A stretch of DNA of 64,000 nt from Halopseudomonas oceani (GCF_002903165.1 NZ_PPSK01000007.1:1-64000), one strand, 5' to 3'; shown: positions 25,379 to 40,300, counted from the first letter of the stretch. Notes: generated by a model not told the origin, from the sequence alone. Made by a program: numbers and translations.

Positions 25379-28300
25379 ATGCGCGGCGCAGGAAGCAAGG
25401 CAAAGAAAGCAGGCAAGAACCGGATAACCAGCCGGGTTTTCAAACACCATCCACTAACAGCTTTGATGCTTGCCTCGGGCATGATGCCCGGTTGGACGCT
25501 GGCCAACGACATTACCTTGCACACCGGTGCTGGCGGATCGACCAACACGTCGATTGTCACAAATGGGGTTAACACCGATATCACGACCGCTACGGTGAGA
25601 GGCCAGACGGGGTTCAACTCCTTCGGCAATTTCACCGTCGATGCCGGCAACACGGTTAACCTCCACGTCCCGGGTGGTGCCAGTAACCTGGTCAACCTGG
25701 TGCATGATTCGCGCGCAGTCATTAACGGCACCCTCAACGGCCTCAAGGGTGGCAAGGTCGGCGGCAATATCATCTTTGCTGATCCGCATGGTTTTGTCGT
25801 CGGCGCCAGTGGCGTCGTCAACGTCGGCAGCCTCACTGTTACGACTCCCAATACCGCGACTATGAACGAGTTGCACCGGATTGCTGCCGTCGATGGCGCG
25901 GTGACCGGGGATCAGGCTGATGACTACGTTGCCAAGCTCGCTGCTGGCGAGTTGCCGAGCGCAGAACTGGCCAGCGACGGCAGTAATGCCATTGTCATTC
26001 AGGGCATGGTCAATACCAACGGCTCGATCAATCTGCATGGTGCGTCAGTGCTGGTTGAGGCGACCGCAAAGCTGCAATCAGGCACTGACGTTGCCCGCGA
26101 GGTCTTTAACAGCACGGTAAACACTGAGGGTTTGACCATCGGTGATGGTGTTGTTCGTGGCGATGGCGGGATTGTCATCACCGCAACCGATAACGTTGAG
26201 ATCGCCGGCGAGCTTGCTGCACTGATGGCCGACGACTCGGGTGCGCAGGTGCAGGTTGCTGCGCGCAAATCGCTGGAATTGAATGGTAACGCGTTGATCA
26301 GCGCTGCCGGCCAGAATGACCAGGATGGTGGCGATGTCACCATCGAGTCGCCGTCGATTACGCTCAGTGACAATGCTCGGGTCGTCACCCGCGCTACCGG
26401 TGCTGGCAGTTCGGGCGATATTGCCCTCAATGCGTTGAGTGATATTAGCTGTACTTTCTGTGACGAGGATGCCGAGGCGCAGACTCTGGATGAGTTGAGA
26501 AACGGCATCCAGTATCAGGCCAACCCCTGGCTGTCGGCCAATCTGGGCAAGGCCGAGATCATCGTCGGCGAGAATGCCGTGTTGGACGCTGGACACAACA
26601 CCGCAGCCAATGCCGGCGATGTAACGCTGGATGCCTATGGCCTGAATCGGCAGATGGCAGGCTATGCCGAAGCCAGCGCACGGATTGATGTCGACGGCAC
26701 TATCACCGGGCGGAATGTCACCATTACCGCTGACGCACGGTCTGAGGTCGCTCGCGATATCCTCGGCATGCTGTTCAGCAAGTACGACCTCAAGAACGAC
26801 ATCGCCCAACTGGCATCCGATAACGGTTGGACCGAGGCGGAAACCTGGGCGAACGTGCTCGATACGCTGGCAGACCCGATCAAGGCCTATGCCGGTACCG
26901 CAGACACCGATGCTTTCCTTGAAACGCCGACCAACTTCACCGAGCTGACCCTGCTGGTGCCCAATTTGTCGGCCTATATCGCCAAGGCCGATGCGGTTGT
27001 CGATATTGGCTCCACCGCCACCATCAATACTTCAGAAGACTTGACTGCCTGGGCATCCACCTCGCGCAATGTTTCCAGCTCCACCTGGAGTATTCCGGTT
27101 CTCGGCAAGAAAATTCCGTTCGGCTTCGATGCCGCGTACGGCCAGATTTCCGGCTTGACCGAAGTGGCGATTAACGACGGTGCCACGCTCAACGTAGGGC
27201 AAGATCTCACGGTAGTCGCGCACAGCGACAACAGCCTGTCAGTTACCGCCGCTGCGGAAAACAGTGTGGATGGCGGCGGCAGTGCGCTGAAGACCATGGG
27301 ACTTGGCTTCGGTATGGCGATGAGCGATATCAGCACCCGTGCCGTGGTAGCCGATGGCGTCAATCTGAGCGTTGGGCGTGATGTCAGCGTGCTGGCCCTG
27401 ACGGAGCAGGAGCTGGAGAACAGCGTCAGCTTCAAGGCCAGCGGCGAAGGGGCAACCGGCGGACCCGCTGTTGGGGTATCGCTGTTCAACAGCGATACCT
27501 ATGCGGAATTCAGCGCCGATCTCTCCGGTGCGCGTAATCTTAATGTCAACGCCGCCAATGTGGTCTACAAACAGATCACATCCGTTTCCGTATCGGCCGG
27601 CGCCTCCGAACCCGGCTATCTCGACAAGCTCAAGGAAAAAGCCAGCGAACAGGTAGCCAAACCCGTTACCGATTACCTGGGCAATAGCCTCAAGGGTCTT
27701 TTTGGCATCAAGCCTGAGTCGAAGGAAGAGGGTGGGTCCAAGCCGGCAACCGACAGCCAGTTTCGCCTGGCCTCGGCAATTGATGTGACCTTGGCCGACC
27801 ACAGCGTTAAGTCGGTACTCGGTGGTGGCAGCAGTGCACCGGTTATCGATATCAGTGGCGACCTGGCAGTTCAGGCCTGGCAGCAGCAGAAAAGCCTTCA
27901 CAACGCTGCCGAGAGTACGGTCAACGCGTCTGCCAAGCGCGATGACGGTAGTACCGATGGTGCTGAAGTATCGCTGAGCGTTGCTGCCGTCTATACCGAG
28001 CTGGATCAGCAAACCCACGCGATTATTGGCGACGGGACTCAGGTGACCGCCGGCCGTATCGGCGTTGGTGCCCGATTTGATCAGCCCATCGGGCTGCTTG
28101 GCCTGGATCGCTGGAGTTCGCTCAAGCAGGTCTATGCCAACCTCAAGCTGCTGAGCGAAGGTCCGCAGGCGGTCATCGGCAAGATCGCTACCCAATACGC
28201 GAATTCGACTGGCGAAGCCGACAAGCTCGGTATGGCGGGCTCGTTGTCGATTCTGCAGAACCGCATCGATACCCAGGCTTGGGCCGGGGACAACGTCAAT

Positions 28301-31300
28301 CTCACTGCTACCTCGACCGACGATGCGGCCTGGTCAAGTCTGCTGGCGGCAATACTGCCAGAACTCGATAGCACCACGGCGCTGGAAGCACGCCGCGAAG
28401 CCCTGCGCACGCTGGGTTGGGAATGGTCTGCTCCGTTGCAGGTGACGGCAGATAATCAGTTAGAACAACTTGTCATTTCGGGCAACTTCGACGGACTGTT
28501 CGGCACCACCAGTGAGGATGGCGGTGCGGTGGGCGCGGGGCTCAATATCCAGATTACCGACAATCGGGCGATTGCCGGTATCGGGGCCAATGGCAGCCTG
28601 ACGGCCGACGCTGTAAACGTGGGCGCGCTGCAGGACGAGCTTCTCATTGCCGTCAGCCCGTCCGCGGGCAAGGGCGCGAGCGTTGCAGGCAACGGCTCGG
28701 TGGTTGTCAGCGTGGTCGACAGTGCCGTACATAGTTCGATCCATAGCAGCACCGACGTAACGGCTGACACGGTCAACATCGAAGCAGAGCACCAGCTTGG
28801 ACTGTGGAGCGCTGCTGGCGCCATTGCCGCCTCGGAGAATACCGGGGTGGGTGTTGGTGTCGCCGTCAATGTGGTGAATACCGACGTTTATGCGCTGGTT
28901 GGCGATAACGTCGGCTGGCGCCCTGACTATCTGTCCGCCGGTCTGGACGACAGCAGCAAAGGCAGCTGGCTGGTTAATGACCTGACCCTCAGTGCGCAGA
29001 GCTCCGGCCAGAGCGGGGCCTTCTCGATTGCTGGTGCGCTGGCACGCTCGGAACAGGAGCAGGAACAACAGGATGAGGTGGCCAGCCAGAGCGGCAATGC
29101 AGATGCTGGCTCACAGGAGCAGGCTGGCAGCTTGGGTGAGGCGATCAAGACCTCGCTGACCAACGGGCTGGCGCTGATTACCGGCGAAGTGCAGAACGCT
29201 AAGGACAAGGCCGTTTCCACCGGTGAAGCGGCGATGGACAAGATCAGCGAGTATTGGGGCAAGCTGCAGACCGCATTCAATGGTGATAGCAGCAGCGACG
29301 GCAGTGATGGAACCACCAAGGAAGGTCTGAGTCTGGCAGCGGCAGCTTCAGGCAGCATCAACGTGTCAGGCCAGAAGAACCGCGCCCACCTTGGCAACAT
29401 CGTACTGGATCCGCGCGATAGTGATGGCAGCAAGGTCAATGTTCTGTCGCTTAATCAGACGCACCAGTTCAGTGGTTCTGGTGCTGGTGCACTGACGTTG
29501 TCCGGTGGTGACAAGAGTCAGCACAGTGCTGCCCTCGCCGGTGCGGTTGCCTACAACCAGCTCAACAACGTTACCGAGGCGCTGATGCAGGATACCGTCC
29601 TGCATGATAATGATCTGCTCAAAATCCAGGCCGCCAGCGGTGGCGACCAGATTGCCATGGGGCTTGGCTTGGCAGTCGCCGCCGGTGGTGAGAGCAATGT
29701 TGCTGTCGCACTGTCCGGCTCCGCCGGGGTATTCAACAATGCGACGCGGGCAGCCGTCATCGACAGTGAGGTTGAGCAGCGCGGCGCTGCGCCAGGCATC
29801 ATCGCCGTTAATGCCTATGACCGTTCCCGCTCACTGCTGGGTGGTGGCTCTTTTGCCGTAAGCAAGGAAAAGGGCGGGAGCGCAGGTGGTTCTATGGTGC
29901 TTGCCATCATGGGCAATGAGCTTCAAGCCGAATGGCTCGGCAGCTCGGCGAGCGACTTCGACAGTTTCGAGGTCAAGGCCAACAGCGCCTCTCGAGTGCT
30001 GGCTGGCGCCCTGGCGGTTGCCGCGAGCACGGGTCAGCAGAGTGGTTCAGGCGCTGGCTCGTTGTTTGTTGTGGTGATGAACAACAAGGTCAAGGCGAAC
30101 GTCGATAAGACCGACAACGGCGATTCGTCACTGACCGGGGCAGACGTAACCGTCGCCGCCGCCAGCGTTCCCGGTGGTGATGCGCTGAACGATATCTTCA
30201 ACTATGACGCCAGCGCCGACACTACGTTGAGTGAAACCGGTCTGGACATGACCGGCAGCAATGCTGCCTCGCAGATCGAGGTCGAGTCAGAAACCAACGA
30301 CGAACTGTTCAGTGAAGACGGTATTGATACCAATACCGACGAGTCTGCCAGTACCGCCGATACCACCACGCGCAACCTGTTCGACAGTGGCGATATTGCC
30401 GGCGAAGCGGTGCTCGCCATCGCCGGCAGTGTCGCCGGCACCAGCGGCAAGACCGCAGTGGGTGGCGCCATTGGCGTGGTCTACAACGGCAGCGATTACA
30501 GCGCCAGCGTTGCCAATACCGATATTGATCTGACTGGTGATCTGGGTATCACGGCTCGCAACGAAACCGACGTGCTGGCGGGTAGCATCGGCGCGGCGGT
30601 TGCTTCCAATGTCTCGGTTGCGGGTTCCGCTACCGCACTGATCGGCCGAGGTAACGTCTCCGCTGAGCTGGACATGACCGGCCGTACCCTCAAGGCTGAT
30701 GACCTGACGGTGCAGGCACTGAAAACCGGTGGTTTCTACTCGCTGGCGGGCAGCATCTCTGGCAGTACCAACACTGCCGCTGTTGGTGCGGCGTTCAGCA
30801 TCAACGACATGCAGCAAAGCGCGAGCGCGAATGTCACCGGCGGCAGCTATGAACTGACCGGCGATGCCACCCTCAACGCCGCTCAGCAGAGCCGGATTAT
30901 CACCGCGGCGCTGTCGGGGGCGGTATCGGCGAGCGGCTCCGGGGTGGGGGCGGCGATGACCTACAATCGTATCGCCGACACCACCACAGCCGAACTCAGC
31001 TCTGCGCTGATGACCGCACGTAACCTGACCATTTCTGCCAGCCAACCCAATCTGGGCGCCAGCATCTGGTCGCTGGCCTTCAATCTGGCAGCAGGCGGCG
31101 GTACCGCTGGTGTTGGTGCCGGCGTCGCCGTCAACCTGATCGACGCCGAGCGCGCAGCGAAACTGACCGATAGCACGGTCAACCTGAGTGGTGATGCAAG
31201 CCTTGAATCGGCGCTGGACGGCGAAATCTGGAGCATCGGTATTGATGCTGCCGGTGGCGGAACAGCGGGTGTGGGCGGGTCCTTTGCCGCTAATAACATC

Positions 31301-34300
31301 AATGGCAATGATGAAGTCAGCATCTCAGGCAGTACCGTCAACGCCACTGGCAGCGACCAGAGCCTGTCTCTGGATGCCAGCGCCGGGGCCGGTCTGACTA
31401 TTGCCTCGTTGGCAGGCTCGGTAACCGGCGGTGGTACAGCGGCCGTTGGTCTGGCAGCGTCGGTGAACCGCATTGCGGCAGACCGCAGTGCGCTGGTTCA
31501 GAACAGCAGCGTCATCCATGGTTTTGCTGATGCAAGCCTGAAGAGCGGCGTAGAGCAGGCGATCTATTCCATCGCCATTGCCGGTGGCGGAGCGGGCACT
31601 GTCGCGGTCAACGGGGCGACCACAACCAACATTCTCGATGGTGAAGAACGCGCCGAGATTCTGTCCAGTGAGCTGACCTCTGTCAGCAATCTGTCCCTCT
31701 CGGCAGCAGAGGGCTCGCGCACCATCTGGGGCCTCGGCGCGGTCATCAATGGTGCCGGTGGCACCGCTGTCGGCGCGGCCAACGTCAACAACGTCATTCT
31801 GGCCAAACGGATAGCGCGAATAGACGAGTCTGCGCTGTCATTGTCCGGGACACTTAATTTGGCCAGTGGCGGTGACGCGTTGATTCGCTCTGCTGCATTG
31901 GGTGGCGGCGGTGCCGGTACCGCCGCTGTAGGTGCCTCTATCGCGGTTAACGTGGTTGATGGCGAAGAGTCCGCCAGCATTGAAGACAGTGACATCGAAG
32001 GCGCTACCGCACTCACCGCCGAGGTGACCGAGGGCCAAGTCGATATCAAGACGCTGGCAGGTAACGTCCAGGGTGCCGGTGCGGGCGCAGGGGCCGGTGC
32101 GGTTGCGGTCAGCACCGTGACCCAGGTACGTCAGGCCTGGATCAGCGACAGCTCGCTGGATCTGGCTACCGGCGCGGATGCTCGGGTTGAGGCGCTTACC
32201 CGGGCCAACATCGATACACTGGCGCTCAGCGGCGCCGGAGCAGGGACTACTGCTGTCGCTTTCTCCAACACGACTAACAATATCGATGCGCGCACCTATG
32301 CGCGGGTACTCAACAGTGGCGGTGACGCGGACCAGATGCTGGTCAAGGCGCGTGATGAGTCCAGTATCAACTCACTTTCTGGTGGTGTTGCCGCCGCCGG
32401 TAGTGTCGCAGTGGGTGTTGCTACGGCGGTCAACCGTATCAACAATGATATCGACGCCAGCGTCAGTGGCCGTCATGCCGACGGCGGTTTTGCACTCAAC
32501 GACCTGGCCGTGCAGGCCGAGTCTGACGCTGAGATCAATACCATCTCGGTCTCGGGCGGCTTCTCCGGCACTGCGGCGGTAAACGGCGGTGTTTCCACCA
32601 GCATTTTGAATACCCGCGCGCGCGCGCTCATTGACGGTGGTGCGGCAATCCTGGCCCGCAACAACGTCGCAGTGATGGCGTTCAATAATGACACCGTCAA
32701 TTCCTATGCCGGTGTCGTCGCCGGCAGCGGCAACGCCGCTGTTTCTGGCTTGGTAACGGTGAATGTGCTGCAGAGCCAAACCGAAGCAGCGATTCGCGGT
32801 GCCGCCACCGACGTCACCGCGCTGGCACTGGGTGCTGGCGTGTCGGTTGATAACGGCGAAGTAGCCAATGCGCCGGATACCGATACCTGGGCTGATGCTG
32901 AACAGTTCAACCCTGTACTCAATCTGCAGACTGGCTCCGAGCTGGTCAAAGGGGTCGCGGTAAGAGCCACCTCGCTGCAGCAGACCGGCCAGACCAGTGT
33001 CAGCGCTGCGGTTTCGCTGGTGCCGCTGGCCAGCGCGTCTGTTGGTGGCGTCAGCAATACCCAAGTTCTGGGTGGTTCCACGCTGGCGGCCATTGATGAG
33101 GCTCAGATCAACCAGATCAACACTGGCGCAGCCGCCGACCAGCAGGTCAGCGTGGGCGCCGCCAGCCATAGCTACAGCTTTGGCGGTGTGCTGAACGCGG
33201 CGCTTTCGCTTGGCGCGGCCGCGGTGGCAGTGACTGCGGATACCGGCGTGATCAGTCGAGACGTCACCGCACGGGTGCGCGGTGCCAAGGTCACCAGCCG
33301 TGGCGCGATGGAGGTTGATGCCAGTGCTACCAACTCGGCCAGCAACATTGTTGTCAGTGCCTCCGGTGCGATTGTCGGTGTAGCCGGCAGCGCCGCAGTG
33401 TTGGTGCTTGAGGGCAATACCGAGGCTCTGGTCGATGGCGGCAGTGACTTGACCGTTGGCAGCCTCAAGGTGAGTGCGGATGCGATCAACAGTCTGGCGC
33501 CAAGCGCAGACACCGCCAGTGGCGGCGCGGTTGGCGCCGGTGCCGGCGTGGCGGTGGGCTACAACCGCAGCACCGTACGTGCCTGGTTGGGTGCTCAGCA
33601 GGGTAGCACCGAGGCGCGTACCAAGATCACCAGCCTCGGCGCAATCAGTGTCGAGGCCGATAGCGTGACCCGGTTGCTCGGCAACAGTGTCAGCGTCAGC
33701 GGTGGCGGTGCCGCCATGGCGGGCTCGGTGAATGTATTTATCGTTGAGAACGTCACCGAAGCCGGTGCCGGCAAGCTGGATCTGGGCACCTCGGCGAGTC
33801 GGGCCGGCAGTCTGAATGTAGACGCTTACGACAAGCTGATTGCTCTGAGCAACGCCGGCTCTGCCGCTATCGGTGGTGTGTCGCTCGGCGCCAGTGCCAA
33901 CGTGCTGGTAGCTAATAATGCGACTCGAGCGATGCTGCTTGACTCTCAGGTGTATACCTCCGGAGCAGTGAAGGTTGCCGCTGCGCGCGATGTGGATGTG
34001 CAGCTTTACACCGTTACCGGTGGTGTCGGTGGCAGCGCTGCGCTGGGCGGCAGTGTAGGGCTGCTGATGCTGGGTTCCGGCGCGACCTCAGTCGAGGGGA
34101 CTGATCCGCTGGATGAACTGAACAGTGGCGGTAACGGCACGCTGTCCATGGTTGACGGTTTCACCAGTAGGGAAACCGCCGAGACCGGCTATGACACCGT
34201 GGTGTACGACAGCGCAACCGGTGAGTATGTTGTCGAGCGCCGCAGTAACACAGACGAGACCAATCTGCTTAATCAAAGCGGGCGGGTTGGCTCAAGTTCG

Positions 34301-37300
34301 GATCGTCTCAAGGCTGGCACCACTTATTCCCACGAGACACTGGCCCGCATTAAGGGTGGGCGTGTTGATAGTCAGGGAGCCGTTACGGCTAGCGCGGTCG
34401 ACTCGATTGCGACGCGCAATCTCACCGGCTCCGCGCAGCTGTCAGGCAGCGCGGCAGTGGGCGCTGCGGTGGCCTATACCCTGTCTAATGCCAGGGTGAG
34501 CACCGAGGTCGATGCGACCGTACGTGCCGCTTCGCTGTCGGCGACGGCCAGGAGCAAGGCCCTTAACGGCGAGCCTGCAGTCAAGGTCGAGAGCTATACC
34601 GGCGCTGCGGGATTTGCTGCCGGTATTGGTGCGGCTGTATCGGTTGCCGATATGAACAACACGATCGGCGTCAATCTGGGGGGTGACCAGCAATACGGTG
34701 ATGCTCTCAGCGCTACTGCAGCAGATACTCTGGGACTGTCGGTGAAGGCCGACGGTGCCGCTCTGGGCGCCGTGGCAGCAGGACTGGTCATCGGTACCGG
34801 TCTGCGCGACAGCGCTGTGGGAGTCAACGTCGCGGCAGGCAGCAGCCTGACGGCCAACGGCATCAGTCTGTCGGCCAATGGTGCCGGTTCGCTCAGCGTA
34901 GATACGGTTGGTGCGGCGGGCGGTCTGTTTGCCGCAGGTACCGCCGTCGCGGCGCTGGGTATCGACAGTACCCGGGTTACCACCGAAGTGGGTGATGGTG
35001 CCATGCTGGACGGCAAGGCCGGTGGGGTGACAGTGCAGGCATCCGCAGCGCCGCAGATTGATGTCAGTGCCATCGGCGCAAGTGTGTCTGCAGGTGCCGG
35101 TGTGGGTGCCTCTTACGCCCGGGCGCAAGGCAGCACTCGGGTGACGGCCAAGCTGGGTAATGCAGTTGATATCAAGGGCACCGGCGGTCTCAAGGTCGCT
35201 GCCAAACTGGATAACCAGCGTAGCGGTAACGAGGTGGACCCCGACGAGGCAGCGGTCCGGGCGCGTTCCGTTGCCGGCAGTGGCGGCCTGTATTTCTCTG
35301 CCAATGGTTCGGTTGCCGAGGCGGTTAACAGCTCTACTGTCAGCGCTACCACAGGGACTGACCTCAAACTGCCCTCCGGGCGGGTTGAAATCGATGCCCG
35401 TAGCGAAACCCAGCAGTATGCTGAGGCCACCGGTATTGCGGTCGGCGGGCTGGCGGTGGGGGCGTCTGTTGCCGAGGCGCGCTCGACAACCACTACCGAG
35501 GCGAAACTGGGTGATCGCGCCAATGATCGTCAAGGCGCGTCGCTGCTGACTGATCTGGTCGTCTCTGCTGACGGCGAGGACATCAATCAGGCCAAGAGCA
35601 TCGCGGGTAGCGGCGGTCTTGTCGCGGGCAATGCAACCATCGCCCGGACCCGCACTACCGGGAACGTGTATGCCGAGATCGGCAAAGCCGTAGACATTGC
35701 TGCTGACAGCCTGGCGCTCACCGCCAAGTTCAATGCCCTGTATGGGGCCCATGCCAACTCGGTCAACGCCGCGGTAGTCGGCGGCAGTGGTGCCGGTTCC
35801 GATAATGAGGTGACAGTCACTACCCGAGCCAGGATCGGTAATGATGCCGAACTGTATCTTGGGCAGGACGCATTGCTAAGCGCCAACTCCAACATTTACA
35901 CGCGTCATCTTGGTTCCGCTGCCAGCGGTGCCGGTGGCGGCGTGATCAGCGGCCAGGCGGTCACCAATCGGTCTGATGTGACGGCTGATTCGTTGGTCGA
36001 TATCGGCGAACGGGCAATACTGGTTGCCGGACTGGCCGGTGGCGATTATGACGGTAAGCTGATTGCCCGTGCCTTTACTCGCCATGAGGCAAATGAAAGT
36101 GTCACGCTCAGCACCGGTGGTGCGATTGCCGGCGGCGGTGCGGACAACGTTCACGATGCCAGTTTTACCAATGCGGTCAACGTGGGTGATGGGGCAACCC
36201 TCACCGCCTATGGTCAGATCGGTCTGGGTACCTACACCCTATCGTCGTCAGCTATCGAATCCCTGGTCAGCACCTGGGGAGCAGCAGGTGTAGGTGTCGC
36301 GAATGCCAAGGCCGATATTGCCAGCCAGCAATCCGTTTCCGTGGGCGAGGGCGCGACGCTGTCTGCGCTGGGCAATATCGATCTGTCGGCAGGCCGTGAT
36401 CCCGAGGGGCTGTGGCAGACACGCATCAATGCCGATACCGTAGCGCACAGTGTCGTGCGCGGTATTATTGCGGTGCCTGATGCGCGCGCCGAGAGTCTGA
36501 TCACTAACGTTGCCGGCGTTTCCGTTGAGCAGGGTGCTTCGGTTCTTGCCGCCCGCAACATCACCGCAGGCGGTTACAACGGGCTTAACGCCGCGCTCGC
36601 CGATGGCGAGGCGCGAGGTTATCAGCTCGGTTTTATCCCGGTTACCAACCGTGACAGCAGAACCAATGTCGTGCGCGACAGCTTCGCCCATCTTGACGGT
36701 AACTTCCTGGCCGGCCGTTATAACGAGCTGATCATCGATATCGCGCCCAACGGTAATGTGACCCAGAGTGCCGGTTTGCCGGTTCTGGTTCTCAGCACCA
36801 GCAGCTTTGTTCCGACCGATTTCCTTGACAGTTACTCGGGTATCGATCCGGTTACCAAGCAGATCCTGCGCAGTACCATTTCCAGTTCGGCCACCGGTTC
36901 GGTGGAGCTGGGTTCCATGATGGCGGCAGGCGGTAATATCACCGTCAATGCCGACCGGCTATCGGGCGCCGGTACCCTGACGGCCAACGGCGGTCCCAAG
37001 ATCCAGGTGACCAACCGCAGCAGCAAGTATCTGCTGGTAGGTGACGTGCTGATTCCGGATGAGCCGGGCGGCCATGTGCTGTTCACCGGGGGAGCCGATG
37101 GCTCGCGCTTCACCAGTGGCACCATCAATGAGGTCAACGCTGATCGGCGAGCCCAGGTGCGCATTGACAACAGTTACAGCGGTTACTCGGGCAACGTCAG
37201 CTATGGCCCGGCCATTTTCCTGACCGGCGATATCTACAACCTGGGTGGTCTGGTTCATATCTCCAATGCCAAGGGCTCGCTCGGACAGTTCGGCGCTACC

Positions 37301-40300
37301 TTCGGCCAGCAGGTGCTGGTTGAGGTACCGGAAGGTTCGATGTCGGTGTTCCAGCCCAATGGCTATTGGTCTGTCGGCTCAAACCCGCTGTCGGAGTGGA
37401 AGAGCTTCGCCGGCGTGACCGGTTCCACCACTGTCGCCATCGAACTGATTGCCAACTATGTTTACGGCAGCGGTGGACTGTCGAACAACAATGCGGGTCT
37501 GCTCCTGCAGGGAGCGCCCAGCAGTGGACAGTCCGGTCGTAGCGATGTTCTGTTTGGAGGGTGTCTGCCTGCGTCGGTAAGCAGCGGCAGTAACTGCTCG
37601 GAGAGCACCGGGAAGTCCTACACCGGGCTGGCGTGGCAGTTCCGTGGCATCGATAACGCTGCGTCCTGGATGCCGATTCTGCGCCAGCGCAATCTTCACA
37701 GCAGCACCGCCAGCTATGCGTCGGCTGATCTGAGCGGTAGCGCTGCCAGCAAACGAATAGTCGGCGGTCAGGTTGGTATTCAGGCACGCTATATCGACAT
37801 CAATGGCACCATTTCCAGTGGTCAGGCAACCAGCCGCACCCTGACCGTCAGTGCCAGCCTCGACAACTGGCTTGCCAGCCATTACTGCGCCAGCAATACC
37901 TGTGTTTCTGCGGTCGACATCCCGCTGGAATACCTGTCCGCGACCAGTGGCAGCTCGTTGATTCGTGCCAAGTACGACTTTGTCAATCAACGCATTCTGG
38001 TCGATGACGTCAACGCCTCGGGTGGCGGTTACGTCTACCTCAAGGGCGGCATCATCAGTACCAATCCATTGGGGCGGATTGAGGTCAACAACGGCTACGG
38101 TCAGGTCAGTATCAACAACCTGTCGCAGGCTCAACTGCAGCTGGGTGCCATTGATACCGGCGCGGGATCGGTGGGTATCGTACAGATCGTCGATACGCTC
38201 AAGGCCCCAGTCGCCGGCCAGCACGCCACGTCCTGGTATGTGCATACCCAGGGCAGCGGTCTGTCGGTTTTCGATAACCGCAATGGCGGCACCTCTATCT
38301 CCAACGCCTACCTGGTAAGCAGCTCCTCGGCCAGCAGTGCAACGTATTCACCGAGTACGAATCTGCGCTATGAGTGGAGTCAGCAGGCATCACTCCATCG
38401 CACATACAGCTACGACGGCGACAGTTACTATGTCAGCGACTGGGCGTGGGTCTACCCGTCAGGGCAGCCGAATGATCCCTGGAATGTCAGCACCGGAAAC
38501 GTGGTTTACGGGAACGCTTCGCAAGGCGTGTATGAGCAGAATATCAGTGGTTCGCTGAGCAACTTCAAAGGTTTCAACGTCAACTACCACGGTTGCGGTG
38601 AAAGCCTGGGATCCGGTTGTAACTGGGGCTTCAAGGCCAGTGGCCAGTACACCAGCGGCGATCGCGCCGGTGAGTACTACTCGCAGTGGAACTATCGTTT
38701 CCCGCTTAACGCATCGATCACTATTCGCCATTCGGTCAAGGCCGATAATCCGTTCCAGATTGCCTTTATCGGAAACGCGACAGGGCTGATTGAAGCGACC
38801 ACACTCAACGACCTGTATGTGGGCGGTCGTCTGAATAACCCGGGCGGCTCGACTACGCTGACGGCGGGTGGCGATATCATCGATATGCCTGACGGCAGCG
38901 TCTATACCGGGCATCTGACCCTTAACGCAGGTGGCGAGATCGGTAACGCGGGCAATCGCTTCTCCGCGAGTTTGGCGCCGGGCGGTACCCTGACCGTTCA
39001 GGCCGGCTCGGCTGGTGTGAACCTGAACTTGGGTTCTGATGCCATTATCAAGCGTGTTGATGCCGGTAACGGCAGTGGCGATGTGGTTATTTCGGCTTCC
39101 GGTGACCTGCTTGGCAGCCAGCAAACCGCTGCTGCTACCCCGCACGTTCGCGGCCGCAACATTACACTGACCAGCCTGTCGGGCGGCATTGGCGAGAGCG
39201 GCAAGGCTCTGCGTGTTCATGCCAAAGAGGTTTCAACCCTCAATGGCGGTGTTGAGCACGGGGTACTTAACGCTACTGCCAATCGCGGTATCTACCTGCA
39301 CGAAACCGAAGGCGATAGCTGGGTCGGCAGTATCCGCTCGGAAACCGGCGACGTCTGGCTGCGGGTTGAGCAGGGCTCTCTGTACGATGCAGGTCGTCGC
39401 CTCGCCTCCGACACGCTGGATGAAACCCAGCGCAAGGCGGTTTGGGAGAAACTGCGACTGACCGAAGCCTATGGCGCCGAAGATAATATTTACGCCACCT
39501 CGGTCAAGCCGTTCCAGGATCTGGTGGATGCAAGCTACCGTGAATATTGGCAGCTAAAGGCGCTGGGCAGCGTCAGCGGCTCGGAGTTTGTGCTTGATGC
39601 CGGCAATCTGGCGTTCATGCGGCCATTGGCTGAGTTGAAGCTGGGTGTCTCCGGGTTGACTGATGCGCAGGTGCAACAGTTTGCCAGCGAACGCTTTGCC
39701 GAGCTGGAATCCTTCTTCAGCAATAATGTTGCGGGCGACTGGCGGTCGCAGAGCGCATTCCAGAGTTATGACGCGCTGTTTGCCTACACGGCATCGGCAG
39801 CGCAGATCGAGTCGCTTACCAGTGACGCGATCTGGACCGAGAATGAACTGCTGTACGCGATCGAGCTGGCGGCGCTGCGTCCGTCTTCGGGCACCTCTGT
39901 GGGTTCTGCCGAGCCTAACCTGACCGGGCGTCATGTCACTGTGCAGGTTGCCGGTGATGTTGGTCAGCTGGCTGATGCGTTGCTGATTGATCTGGCAGAC
40001 CTCAAGTCCGGTGCACTCAGTGCCGAGCAGGCTGCCGCGCTGGCGCTGGCCAATGCACCGGGTGATGTGGTGTTCAACCGCAATGATGCCGGTGAAGTGG
40101 TCAGTCTGTCGGTTAGCCGAACTGCACCTTTCTATGTAGAGGCATCCGAGCGTTTTGATGCCGACGTGACCGGATCGCTGTATCTGCAGTCGGCGGGTGA
40201 CCTGAAGATTGGCTCGGTCAGTGCCGGAGAGAATGCGCGGCTGGCCGCAGCCGGCAGCATTCTGGCCGCAGAGGGCAGTGGCTTTGGCCAGTTCCAGGTT

